22,608 nucleotides of DNA, taken from assembly GCA_040756995.1 (NCBI GenBank), contig JBFLYK010000084.1, positions 1 to 22,608 of the forward strand, given 5' to 3'. Shown in pieces: positions 7,901-15,346 of this stretch. The stretch comes from BP-133 sp040756995. Lineage in GTDB: Bacteria; Actinomycetota; Acidimicrobiia; IMCC26256; BP-133. The notes below the pieces were generated by a model. That model saw only the letters and a program-made list of their open reading frames with translations. It ran no database searches and was not told the origin of the DNA. Within the stretch, counting starts at the first letter, position 1. Each line of letters starts with the position of its first letter. The position numbers were made by a program, and so were the translations under genes.

Positions 7901-8284
7901 TCAGTAGGTCGTCTCCGCCCGAACGGCGGCGAAGGCGTCCTCCATGGCGGTCAGGGCCTTCCCCTGCCGGGCGAGGTGTCCGATGTCACCCCGGAGCTTC
8001 AGGCGGCCGGCTTCGAGCGCCTGCTGGGCGTTCAGCTCCCCGCGGCTGAGGGCGGCGGCCACTTCCCGGCTCTGGACCAGCGTGACATCGGCCGCCGGCG
8101 CCTCACCGGGATGGACCCGGAGGCGCCCGTCGTCGAGCACGAGGTGATAGCGGACCTCGCCGCCCTCGGGGTCACCGTCGGTCACGACCTGCTGGATCGT
8201 GAGCCGGACACCGGCCGGGACGGCCGCCGCCCGAGCCGCCTCGTCGAGCGCGGCGATCCACTCCGCGGACAGGAACCGGGCCAT
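7901..8284 (-). CDS. SCP-2 sterol-carrier-like domain protein
   Basis: This 127-residue protein is close to the size of a stand-alone SCP-2 domain. It reads as SCP-2-like: an N-terminal helix (FLSAEWIAALDEAARA), strands with YHLVLDDGRLRVHPG, ADVTLVQSREVAAALSRGELNAQQAL, and the typical LKLRGDIGHLARQGKAL near the C-terminus. Such proteins hold hydrophobic ligands such as lipids or acyl chains; the ligand here is unknown. It is divergent from the lipoprotein gene and separated from the cox operon by 250 bp with a hairpin. A TAGCCT hexamer 8 nt before the ATG, with no ribosome binding site, suggests a leaderless mRNA. Confidence 0.82.
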   Translation of the reverse strand: MARFLSAEWIAALDEAARAAAVPAGVRLTIQQVVTDGDPEGGEVRYHLVLDDGRLRVHPGEAPAADVTLVQSREVAAALSRGELNAQQALEAGRLKLRGDIGHLARQGKALTAMEDAFAAVRAETTY

Positions 8285-8292
8285 TGCGCCGC

Positions 8293-8298
8293 AGGCTA
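8293..8298 (-). promoter_or_regulatory. Candidate -10 element of the SCP-2-like gene
   Basis: TAGCCT on the minus strand ends exactly 8 nt before the ATG at 8284. The spacing is identical to the hexamers before coxG and the divergent lipoprotein gene. No clear -35 was seen. Confidence 0.4.
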
Positions 8299-8333
8299 CC
8301 GGGCCTGGTCCCCCGTCCTCCGCCCCTACTGGC

Positions 8334-8339
8334 TACTCT
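8334..8339 (+). promoter_or_regulatory. Candidate -10 element of the lipoprotein gene
   Basis: TACTCT ends 8 nt before ATG 8348. Together with the oppositely directed TAGCCT at 8293-8298 it makes a compact divergent promoter region of 63 bp. Confidence 0.4.
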
Positions 8340-8347
8340 GCGCGGTC

Positions 8348-9037
8348 ATGACGACCATTCGACGGCCCGGTGGGCCAGGCGGGTCCGCCCGCCGCCGGCC
8401 CCGGGCCGCCCTCATCCTGCTCTCGGGCCTCCTGCTCGTCGGCGCGGCCTGCAACGGCGGCGACGACAACGGTGGCGCTTCCGACACCACCGAGGGCACC
8501 CCGCCGTCGATCCCTATTGAGACGCAACCGACGGGCACGACGACGACCACCGCGCCGCTCACCAAGGAGGCCATCGTCCTGGCCGGCGACGGTGTCGGCC
8601 CCCTCAAGTTCGGGACGAACTCCGCCCACACCATCGCCCGGTTCATGCAGGCCCTTGGTCAGCCGGAGAAGAACCAGCCGCTCCCCGCCGGCACGGCCTG
8701 CGGCGCCACCCGCCGGCTCCAGTGGGGCAATTTTCAGGTGCTCGTCAACGAGGTCAGTTCGACGTCCGGCGCCGGCCGGCCGGGCTTCGCCGGCTGGTTC
8801 CTCGGGGCGACCACCGGCGCACCGCTCGACTTCAAGACCGACAAGGGCATCGGGCTCGGCTCGACGGTGGCCCAGCTCAAGGCGGCCTACAGCGACGCGA
8901 TCGTCGCCCGGGGCGAGTCGGGGCCGGGCTTCACGGTCACCGTGCCCGGCGGCATCCTGCTCGGTCAGCTCGACGCCCTGACCGACGCCGGCAAGATCAA
9001 GAACATGCAGGCGGGGAACTACTGCGGCCCGGCCTAG
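8348..9037 (+). CDS. Putative lipoprotein of unknown function
   Basis: The protein has 229 residues from ATG 8348. The open frame extends much further upstream, but that part overlaps the opposite-strand gene and has no signal peptide. The N-terminus is basic (SARRRPRAA), followed by a hydrophobic stretch LILLSGLLLVGAAC with Cys35 as the likely lipid-modified residue. The box reads GAAC, so position -3 is Gly rather than the usual Leu and the match is relaxed. A Gly/Asp/Thr-rich linker follows, then a globular domain (GVGPLKFGTNSAHTIARFMQALG, GIGLGSTVAQLKAAY) with cysteines in TACGAT and NYCGPA that could form a disulfide. I do not recognise the family. The mRNA is probably leaderless. Confidence 0.82.
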   Translation: MTTIRRPGGPGGSARRRPRAALILLSGLLLVGAACNGGDDNGGASDTTEGTPPSIPIETQPTGTTTTTAPLTKEAIVLAGDGVGPLKFGTNSAHTIARFMQALGQPEKNQPLPAGTACGATRRLQWGNFQVLVNEVSSTSGAGRPGFAGWFLGATTGAPLDFKTDKGIGLGSTVAQLKAAYSDAIVARGESGPGFTVTVPGGILLGQLDALTDAGKIKNMQAGNYCGPA

Positions 9038-9069
9038 TTTCCGGGGCACCTCCGCCCAGCCTCTCGGCG

Positions 9070-10092
9070 GTGGCTCCGCCGGTCGAGGCTCGCATCGACG
9101 CCCTGCTCTCGGGCGAAGCGGCCCGCTGGGGCCTGGTCGATCCGGAGCTCGTGCCTCCCATCGAGGCGTTGCGGCGCTTCGTGCTCGACGGCGGCAAGCG
9201 GCTGCGACCGGCCTTCTGCCACTGGGCCTTCGTCGGCGCCGGGGGTGACCCGGCCGACCCGGCGGTGATCGACGCCGGCGCGGCACTGGAGTTGCTCCAC
9301 GCTTTCGCGCTGCTCCACGACGACGTGATGGACGGCTCGCCGCTGCGCCGGGGTCGCACCACCGTGCACGTCGATTTCGCCGGCCGCCACGTCGCGGCGT
9401 CGTGGCGGGGCGAGGCCCGCCGGTTCGGCGAAGGCGTCGCCATCCTGGTCGGTGACCTCGCCTTCGTCTACGCCGACCTGTTGATGGTCGGCGTCCCACC
9501 GGCCGCCATCGAGGTCTTCAACGAGCTGCGGGTCGAGCTGAACATCGGGCAGGCCCTCGACCTGATCGGCACGGCGGAGGCCCGACGGGACCGGGCGATG
9601 GCCCGCCGGATCGCCTGCTACAAGTCGGGCAAGTACACGGTCGAGCGGCCGCTGCACCTCGGCGCGGCGTTGCAGGGCCGCCTCGATGACCTGGCCGAGC
9701 CGCTGTCGGCCTACGGCCTTCCGCTCGGCGAGGCGTTCCAGATGCGCGACGACATCCTCGGAACGTTCGGGGACCCGGCCGTCACCGGCAAGCCGGTCGG
9801 CGAGGACCTGCGGGAAGGGAAGCCCACCCCGCTGCTGGCCATCACCACCGCCCGGGCCGGGGCGGCGGCATCGGACCTGCTCGGCCGGGTGGGCTCCCCC
9901 GATCTGGGCGCCGACGAGGTGGCCGCCATCCAGACCCTGATGGTCGAAACGGGGGCCAAGGAGGAGACGGAGCGCCTCGTCGATGAGCTGGCCGCCGAGG
10001 CAGTGGCCGCCCTCGACCGGGCCGCGCTCACCGACGAGGCACGCTCGGCGCTCGTCGAGCTGGCCGCCTTCGTCGTCCACCGCGACTGGTAA
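9070..10092 (+). CDS. Polyprenyl diphosphate synthase (short/medium chain, GGPP-synthase-like)
   Basis: The protein has 340 residues from GTG 9070. Trans-prenyltransferase motifs are clear: GGKRLRPAF for substrate binding, the first aspartate motif DDVMD at 84-88, KSGKYT, and the second motif QMRDDILGTFGD with Asp227-Asp228, followed by GKPVGEDLREGK. It joins isopentenyl diphosphate units to an allylic primer. Phe79, five residues before the first Asp, fits a C15-C20 product by analogy with known enzymes, but chain length cannot be fixed from sequence. It starts 32 nt after the lipoprotein stop; a TAGTTT hexamer overlaps that stop codon. Products could serve carotenoids, quinones or terpenoids; no other isoprenoid gene is in view. 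Confidence 0.9.
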   Translation: MAPPVEARIDALLSGEAARWGLVDPELVPPIEALRRFVLDGGKRLRPAFCHWAFVGAGGDPADPAVIDAGAALELLHAFALLHDDVMDGSPLRRGRTTVHVDFAGRHVAASWRGEARRFGEGVAILVGDLAFVYADLLMVGVPPAAIEVFNELRVELNIGQALDLIGTAEARRDRAMARRIACYKSGKYTVERPLHLGAALQGRLDDLAEPLSAYGLPLGEAFQMRDDILGTFGDPAVTGKPVGEDLREGKPTPLLAITTARAGAAASDLLGRVGSPDLGADEVAAIQTLMVETGAKEETERLVDELAAEAVAALDRAALTDEARSALVELAAFVVHRDW

Positions 10093-10104
10093 CGCCACCG
10101 GCGC

Positions 10105-10123
10105 CCTGCAGCCCGGCTGCAGG
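10105..10123 (+). terminator. Perfect palindromic hairpin after the prenyl synthase
   Basis: CCTGCAGCC and GGCTGCAGG flank a single C, giving an 8-bp RNA stem with a 3-nt loop, followed by TTCTCT. It begins 12 nt after the prenyl synthase stop codon and lies 33 nt before the small leader ORF. It could be a terminator, or a regulator site for the genes downstream. Confidence 0.45.
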
Positions 10124-10156
10124 TTCTCTGCAAGGGCCGGGCGGCACGATGACGCC

Positions 10157-10237
10157 ATGATCACCACCACGACCTCAGACGTCATCGACCGGCTGCTCGA
10201 CGCCGCCCTGCTGGCGGAGATGGCGGGAGTCCAGTGA
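10157..10237 (+). CDS. Possible 26-residue leader peptide coupled to the phosphotransferase gene
   Basis: ATG 10157 opens a 26-codon frame (MITTTTSDVIDRLLDAALLA followed by EMAGVQ) whose TGA overlaps the next ATG in TGATG. The peptide has a Thr run and then an amphipathic helix-like part. Its ribosome binding site is weak, with only AAGGG about 20 nt upstream. The overlap suggests translational coupling, and the hairpin just upstream makes a regulatory leader conceivable. It may also be chance: the third codon positions are only moderately GC-biased. No similar peptide is known to me. Confidence 0.35.
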   Translation: MITTTTSDVIDRLLDAALLAEMAGVQ

Positions 10238-11268
10238 TGATGGTCGACGTGCGACCGACCGCTCCGCACCGGGTCGCCACCACGGTCGACGAGCTCCTGG
10301 CGGGGGCGGAACGGCGAGAGCCGTTCGTCAACCCCGACGGTCGATCGACAGCGGCCTTCGAGCGGGTGTGGATCGACGGCCGCCCCCACATCGTCAAGTA
10401 CCTCCACCTCGACGACGACTTCATGATGCGCATGACCGGGGACCTCGGATGCCGGCCGGTGCGGGCGTGGGCGGCCGGGCTGCTCGACTCCGCTCCGGCT
10501 CTCGTCGACCACACGATCGTCGGCGCCGCCGGCGGCTATGGCCGGAACGGCTGGGGGGCGGCGCTGCTGATGCGCGACGTCTCGGCCGAACTCGTCGCCG
10601 TCGCCGGCCCGCCCTTCACGCCCGAGGCGCACGAATTGTTCGTCGACCACCTCGCCGGGTGGTGCGCGTCCACCTGGGGATTCCGCGACGACGCCGACAC
10701 CGGCCCCGGATTGCAGCCCTACGTCATCCGCTGGGCCTACTTCGACAAGACCACCCTTGACGGTGAGGCGGCCCTGGGCTGGAGGGAGCGCGTGCCCCGC
10801 ATCGCCGCCGAGGGATGGGCCCGCTTCTGGGAGCGGGCTCCGCGCTCCACCGCCGGCGTCATCGAGGAGTTGTGGCGGGACTCGGCGCCGCTGGCGGCCG
10901 CGCTGCGATCCACGCCCTCGTGTCTCCTCCACGGAGACCCGAAAGCATCGAACATGGGCATCGCCCCGGACGGACGGATGATCCTGATCGACTGGGCCTA
11001 CGTGGGCGAGGGCCCCGCCGCCCACGAGATCAGCTGGTACGCGGCCCTCAACCGGGAGAAGCTCCCCGTCTCCAAGGAGGAGACGATCGAGGCCTTCCGC
11101 ACCGGCCTGGAGCGGCACGGCGTCGACACCACCGGCTGGTGGGAGCGCCAGCTCGGCCTGGCGCTGCTCGGCACGCTCGTGCAGTTCGGATGGGAGAAGG
11201 CGCTGGGCGACGACGACGAGCTGGGCTGGTGGTGCGCCGCCGCCCGGGACGGAGCGCGCTTCCTGTGA
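10237..11268 (+). CDS. APH/choline-kinase-like phosphotransferase
   Basis: The protein has 343 residues from ATG 10237, which has GGGAG 7 nt upstream; GTG 10234 and ATG 10240 are alternatives. The kinase core is of the aminoglycoside phosphotransferase type: catalytic loop HGDPKASN (His232, Asp234, Asn239) and metal-binding IDWAYVG (Asp252). The N-terminal lobe has an ERVWIDGRPHIVKYLHL strand with a likely ATP-contact lysine. Relatives phosphorylate small hydroxyl compounds such as sugars, choline, ecdysteroids or antibiotics, and the substrate here cannot be read from sequence. Its stop overlaps the next gene's start (GTGA), so the two are co-translated, hinting at a shared small-molecule pathway. 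Confidence 0.85.
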   Translation: MMVDVRPTAPHRVATTVDELLAGAERREPFVNPDGRSTAAFERVWIDGRPHIVKYLHLDDDFMMRMTGDLGCRPVRAWAAGLLDSAPALVDHTIVGAAGGYGRNGWGAALLMRDVSAELVAVAGPPFTPEAHELFVDHLAGWCASTWGFRDDADTGPGLQPYVIRWAYFDKTTLDGEAALGWRERVPRIAAEGWARFWERAPRSTAGVIEELWRDSAPLAAALRSTPSCLLHGDPKASNMGIAPDGRMILIDWAYVGEGPAAHEISWYAALNREKLPVSKEETIEAFRTGLERHGVDTTGWWERQLGLALLGTLVQFGWEKALGDDDELGWWCAAARDGARFL

Positions 11269-12074
11269 CAGCCCCGGCCCGCGCCGCGGCCGGCGTCGCC
11301 GCCGCCTATTCCGCCAGCGGCACCGCCTGGCAGCAGGGGCCGGGGCGGATCTACGACCGGATGGCCGAAGTGGTGGTGGCCGCGTCACCCGTCTCCCTGC
11401 GGGGCGCCGCGGCCCTCGACCTCGGCGCCGGGACGGGGGCCGCCACCCGGGCGCTGCTGGACAGCGGCGCGGCCAGCGTGGTCGCCGTCGACGCCGCCTT
11501 CGGGATGCTGGCCCACGAGGCCGCGACCCGCCCACCGGCCGTCGTCGGTGACGCCGTCGCCCTGCCGTTCGCCGCCGCGGCGTTCGACGTGACCGTTGCC
11601 GCCTTCTCGCTCAACCATCTGACCGAGCCGGCCGCCGGACTGCGGGAGGCGGCCAGGGTCACCCGACCGGGTGGCGGGATCGTCGCCTCGGCCTACGCCG
11701 CCGACGACGACCATCCCGTCAAGCAGGCGGTGGAAGCGGCGCTGGCGGCCCGAGGGTGGAAGCCGGAGCCGTGGTACCGGACCGTGCGGGAGCGGGCCGC
11801 TCCCAAACTGGCGACGGCCGCCGCGGCCCGGGAGGCGGCGGCCGCCGCCGGGCTCGATGCCGAGGTCGAGACCTGCCGGGTGCCCTTCCCGGAACTGGGT
11901 GCCGCCGAGCTTGTCGCCTGGCGGCTGGGTTTGGCGCAGCACGCCCCGTTCGTCGCTCGCCTGCCGACCGCCGGGGACCGGGCCGCGCTGGTCGAGGACG
12001 CCGGCCGGCGTCTCGGGGACGACTGGCCCCCGCTCGTGCGGTCGGTCGTCATCCTCCGAGCGGTGCGGCGCTGA
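11265..12074 (+). CDS. Class I SAM-dependent methyltransferase
   Basis: The protein has 269 residues from GTG 11265, overlapping the phosphotransferase stop by 4 nt. Motif I is DLGAGTG at residues 52-58, followed by an acidic strand end (VVAVDAAFGML), GDAVALPFAAAAFDVTVAAF (motif II region), and REAARVTRPGGGIVASAYA (motif III). This is the Methyltransf_11/25 architecture for small-molecule acceptors. The acceptor is unknown. The last 26 bp overlap, in antisense, the end of the convergent regulator gene. Confidence 0.88.
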   Translation: MTAPARAAAGVAAAYSASGTAWQQGPGRIYDRMAEVVVAASPVSLRGAAALDLGAGTGAATRALLDSGAASVVAVDAAFGMLAHEAATRPPAVVGDAVALPFAAAAFDVTVAAFSLNHLTEPAAGLREAARVTRPGGGIVASAYAADDDHPVKQAVEAALAARGWKPEPWYRTVRERAAPKLATAAAAREAAAAAGLDAEVETCRVPFPELGAAELVAWRLGLAQHAPFVARLPTAGDRAALVEDAGRRLGDDWPPLVRSVVILRAVRR

Positions 12075-15000
12075 CGGCCTCGAGCAGCCGGGTGGCCAGC
12101 CGGCGGACGGGGTCCTCCGCCGGGCCGCTGGCCGCCACCACCCGGGCCACGGTCGATTCCGCCGCCTGCCGCCACCGCTCTTCCCGCCGGGCGGCTCCGA
12201 GGGCCGCCACCAGCGGCCAGCCGTCCAGCGCCGCGCAGTGGCCGAGGCCGTCGACCGCGGTCTCGAGCCGCGGGGACGGAAGCGTCGGATCGGCCAGGCC
12301 GAGGACGGCGGTGGCCAGCCACTCGTAACGGGCGGCGCCCCGGGCGGCGGCGTCGCCGGCCACCTCGGCGGCGAAGCCGGCGCCGGCGTCCCGGTCTCCG
12401 GCGGCCAGGGCCAGGCGGGCCCGGAGGAGACCGAGCCGGTGGCGCTGATGCCAGGCCATCGTCCCCGTCCATGTCGCCAGCCCCTCGAGCCGGGCGACGA
12501 AGGCCTGAGCGTCGGCCGGCGCCTGGCGCTGGAGGCATCCGTCGGCCAGATCCAGCAGGGCGACGAAGTACGCCTCGGTCATGACGCCGTTGCGGCTCAC
12601 CTCGATGGCCGCTTCGTTGCGATCGTCGGCTTCACCGGCCCGGCCCGACCAGCGCAGGATCCAGGCCGACACATTGTGCGAGGGGCCCCGGAACCGGGTA
12701 CCGACCGGCCCGCTGCGGCGCACGGCCTCGTCCAGGCGAGCGGCGGCGGCGGTGGCGTCGGCCACCCGGCCGAGCTGTCCCAGCGCCATCACACGGTTGA
12801 ATTCGAGATGCAAGGGGGCCCAGGGGTGGGCCAGGCGATCGGCCACCGAGGCCGACCGGTCGAGGGCTTCGAGCGCCTGCACCGGCTGCCCCTGATGATT
12901 GCGGACCTGGGCCAGCCACACGCCGGCCACTCCGGTCACGCCGTCCGATGCGCCGGGGACAGGTGACGAGAGGCAGGCCACCGCACCGCTCAGGTCGCCG
13001 GCGGCGTGGCGGACCCGTCCGGCGAGCGCCAGTGCGCTGGCCCGGAGGGAGGGATCGGGAGCCTCCAGGACGCGGTCGGCGTGGCGGCGGGCTTCCTCGT
13101 AGCGGCGCTGGTAGTACGCCACCCAGCCGGCCACCTCGAAGGCCGCCGGTCCGCCCCCGGCGGCCACCGCCCGGGCGGCGTCGTCGGCGGCGCCGTCAAG
13201 CGCCGAGCGGCTCATCCTGACCCGCGCCCGGACCAGGTAGGCCTGGGCCGACTCGTCGAGCGCCAGGGCCTGATCGAGAAAGTCCTCGGCGGCGACCAGG
13301 TCGAACCGGGCCGCCGCCGCCTCGGCGGCGGCGACGAACGACAAAGCGGCGAGCACCGCGTCGCCGCCCTGGCGGGCGTGGACCGCGACCGCCAGCACGT
13401 CGGGGCGGGGCCGGGCGGCCAGCACCCGGGCCGCGTCGCGGTGCACGAGGGCCCGGCGGGCGGCACCGGCCTCGGCGGCCAGGGCGTCGCGCACCATGTC
13501 GTGCCCGAAGGCGAAGGCGGCGCCCCGTTCCACGACGAGACCGGCCCGGGCGGCGGCCTCCAGATGCTCGAGCACCTCCAGCGTGGGGAGCCGGCGGAGT
13601 TGCGCCACCAGGTCGACATCGCAGTCGACGCCCAGAACGGCGGCGACCCGGAGTGTGGCTCCGACGTCGGCGCCGAGGGCGTCGACGCGCACGGCCACCG
13701 CGTCACGGACGGAGGCAGGCAGTTCGCCGCCGGCACCGGCCTCATCCGCCAGGGGCGCGAGGGCCGCCAGGAGCAGCGGATGTCCCCCACTGCGCTCGTG
13801 CAGCGTTGCCGCCCGCGGCCCGCCCACCAGCTCGGCCACCTCGTCGACGGTCAGGGACCGCAGTCGAAGGGTGAGTCCGTCAGCCAGCTGGTCGAGGTCC
13901 GGCTGGCGGGTGGTGACGATCAGGAGCACTCCCGGGCAGCGGTGGCGGGCGAACGCCAGCCACGAGATGGTCGATGCGGAGGCGTGGTGAAGGTCCTCCA
14001 CGACGAGGACCGCCGGCCCGCCGTGGGCTGCCCGGGTCACCGCCCGGGCCAGGGCCGAGAACAAGCTGACCTGGGACGTTTCGACGTCCGGCACCACTGT
14101 CGCCGACGGCCCGGCGACGGGGCCCAGCAGTGCCGCCAGCCGCGGCTCGTCCCCGGCCACGATGGTGGCGGCCCGCTCGGCGCCGACCGAACGGAGATGG
14201 TCGGCCAGCGCGTCGGCCACCGGCTGGAGCGGCAGGTCCCGCCCGAGTTCGTCGCACCGGCCCCGCAGCACGACCGTCCCCTTCCCGAGCACCGATGCCG
14301 TCCACCAGTCGACCAGGGTCGTCTTCCCGATGCCGGCCTCGCCGGCCACGATGACGAGCGGTGTGGCGCCGGCGGCCGCTTCCGCCAGCGCGGAGTCCAA
14401 GGCGGCCAGCTCCTCCGCCCGTCCGACGATCGGGCCGCCCGTCGTGGTGACCGGCGCGGATCGCTCCTCGGGGTGCAGGACGGCGCTCCCGCCGGCCGGG
14501 CCGGGCCCGGCAGGATCCGTCGGCCCCTCCGGCCGGGCGGTGTCACCGTCGGCGGCGGTCAGGGCCATCCGGTGCAGCGCCTCCGTTTCGGTGGTGGGCG
14601 GCACGCCGAGCTCTTCGGCCAGGCGGTGGCGCACCCGGGCGTAGGCGGCCAGGGCCGAAGCGGGGCGGCCGGCCGCCAGGTGCGCCTGCATGAGCGCCCG
14701 CAGCGCCACCTCGTCGTAGGGATCATGGGCCAGGGCCGTTTCGGCCAACGCCGCCGCTCCGCCGGGGTCACCGGCCGCCAGCGCCGCGTCGAGGGCGACG
14801 GCTCGGGCCCGGGCGATCACGGCGTCGGCGGCGGCCCGTTCCGCCGCCGCCCATTCGCCGGGTTCTTCCGGGAGCAGCGGGCCCCGCACGAGCGACAGCG
14901 CGGTGTCGGCCGTCGTCCGGGCGGCGCCGACGCGGCCTTCGGCCAGCGCCTCGCGGGCCCGGGCCGCCAGCCGGGCCACCTCGTCGATGTCCAGCCAATC

Positions 15001-15264
15001 GGTGGCCAGCCGGTAGCCGGTCTCCGACCGGGTGAGCCGGTCGGCGCCGAGGACCCGGCGCAAGCGGGACACCAGCACACCAACCTGGTCGGCGGGGCGG
15101 CCCGGCAGGTCGTCGGCCCACAACACGTCGGCCAGCCGGTCGACGCTCACCGGCGCGCCCCGAGCCAGCGCCAGAACCTTCAGGAGCGTGCGGGCCTTGC
15201 GGCTGCCGAGTTCCCCCGGCGGTACGCCGTCGACCGCGAAGCCACCCAGCACCCGCACCCTCAC
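12049..15264 (-). CDS. SARP/AfsR-type regulator with BTAD and AAA ATPase domains
   Basis: The protein has 1071 residues. Residues 1 to about 90 are an OmpR-like winged helix (RVLGGFAVDG, GSRKARTLLKVLALARG, LADVLWADDLPGRPADQVGVLVSRLRR in pieces). About 95-235 is the BTAD helical repeat, ending in ELGVPPTTETEALHRM. A Pro/Gly linker leads to a STAND-like ATPase with Walker A GEAGIGKT at 308-315 and Walker B VLVVEDLHH around Asp424. The rest is a long Ala-rich helical region resembling tetratricopeptide repeats. No C-terminal LuxR helix-turn-helix is present. Such proteins activate secondary-metabolite or stress genes by binding short direct repeats. The GTG start has no ribosome binding site. 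Direct CGGT repeats lie just upstream. Confidence 0.9.
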   Translation of the reverse strand: MRVRVLGGFAVDGVPPGELGSRKARTLLKVLALARGAPVSVDRLADVLWADDLPGRPADQVGVLVSRLRRVLGADRLTRSETGYRLATDWLDIDEVARLAARAREALAEGRVGAARTTADTALSLVRGPLLPEEPGEWAAAERAAADAVIARARAVALDAALAAGDPGGAAALAETALAHDPYDEVALRALMQAHLAAGRPASALAAYARVRHRLAEELGVPPTTETEALHRMALTAADGDTARPEGPTDPAGPGPAGGSAVLHPEERSAPVTTTGGPIVGRAEELAALDSALAEAAAGATPLVIVAGEAGIGKTTLVDWWTASVLGKGTVVLRGRCDELGRDLPLQPVADALADHLRSVGAERAATIVAGDEPRLAALLGPVAGPSATVVPDVETSQVSLFSALARAVTRAAHGGPAVLVVEDLHHASASTISWLAFARHRCPGVLLIVTTRQPDLDQLADGLTLRLRSLTVDEVAELVGGPRAATLHERSGGHPLLLAALAPLADEAGAGGELPASVRDAVAVRVDALGADVGATLRVAAVLGVDCDVDLVAQLRRLPTLEVLEHLEAAARAGLVVERGAAFAFGHDMVRDALAAEAGAARRALVHRDAARVLAARPRPDVLAVAVHARQGGDAVLAALSFVAAAEAAAARFDLVAAEDFLDQALALDESAQAYLVRARVRMSRSALDGAADDAARAVAAGGGPAAFEVAGWVAYYQRRYEEARRHADRVLEAPDPSLRASALALAGRVRHAAGDLSGAVACLSSPVPGASDGVTGVAGVWLAQVRNHQGQPVQALEALDRSASVADRLAHPWAPLHLEFNRVMALGQLGRVADATAAAARLDEAVRRSGPVGTRFRGPSHNVSAWILRWSGRAGEADDRNEAAIEVSRNGVMTEAYFVALLDLADGCLQRQAPADAQAFVARLEGLATWTGTMAWHQRHRLGLLRARLALAAGDRDAGAGFAAEVAGDAAARGAARYEWLATAVLGLADPTLPSPRLETAVDGLGHCAALDGWPLVAALGAARREERWRQAAESTVARVVAASGPAEDPVRRLATRLLEAVSAAPLGG

Positions 15265-15290
15265 AGCGTGATTCTGCTACGCGGCTGCTC

Positions 15291-15339
15291 CGGTGACCGG
15301 TGTGACGCCGGTCGGTGCGGTGCCAGCCGGTGCGGTGCC
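15291..15339. repeat. CGGT direct-repeat array upstream of the SARP regulator
   Basis: Seven CGGT copies, all on the plus strand, start at 15291, 15298, 15309, 15313, 15318, 15328 and 15333. Within them CGGTGCGGTGCC is repeated exactly (15313-15324 and 15328-15339, period 15). They lie in the 82-bp gap between the exported-protein gene and the regulator, 27-75 bp before the regulator's GTG. A CAGAAT hexamer on the minus strand (15271-15276) could be its -10. SARP regulators bind direct repeats next to the -10 region, so self-regulation is possible. Confidence 0.4.
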
Positions 15340-15346
15340 CCGGCTG

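Noticed and set aside
10149..10160. Three-codon ORF (ATG ACG CCA TGA) overlapping the 26-codon ORF start
   Set aside because: Too short to judge and expected by chance.
9034..11535. 833-codon minus-strand open frame opposite the prenyl synthase and phosphotransferase
   Set aside because: Both plus-strand genes have catalytic motifs in order; the minus frame is an antisense shadow.
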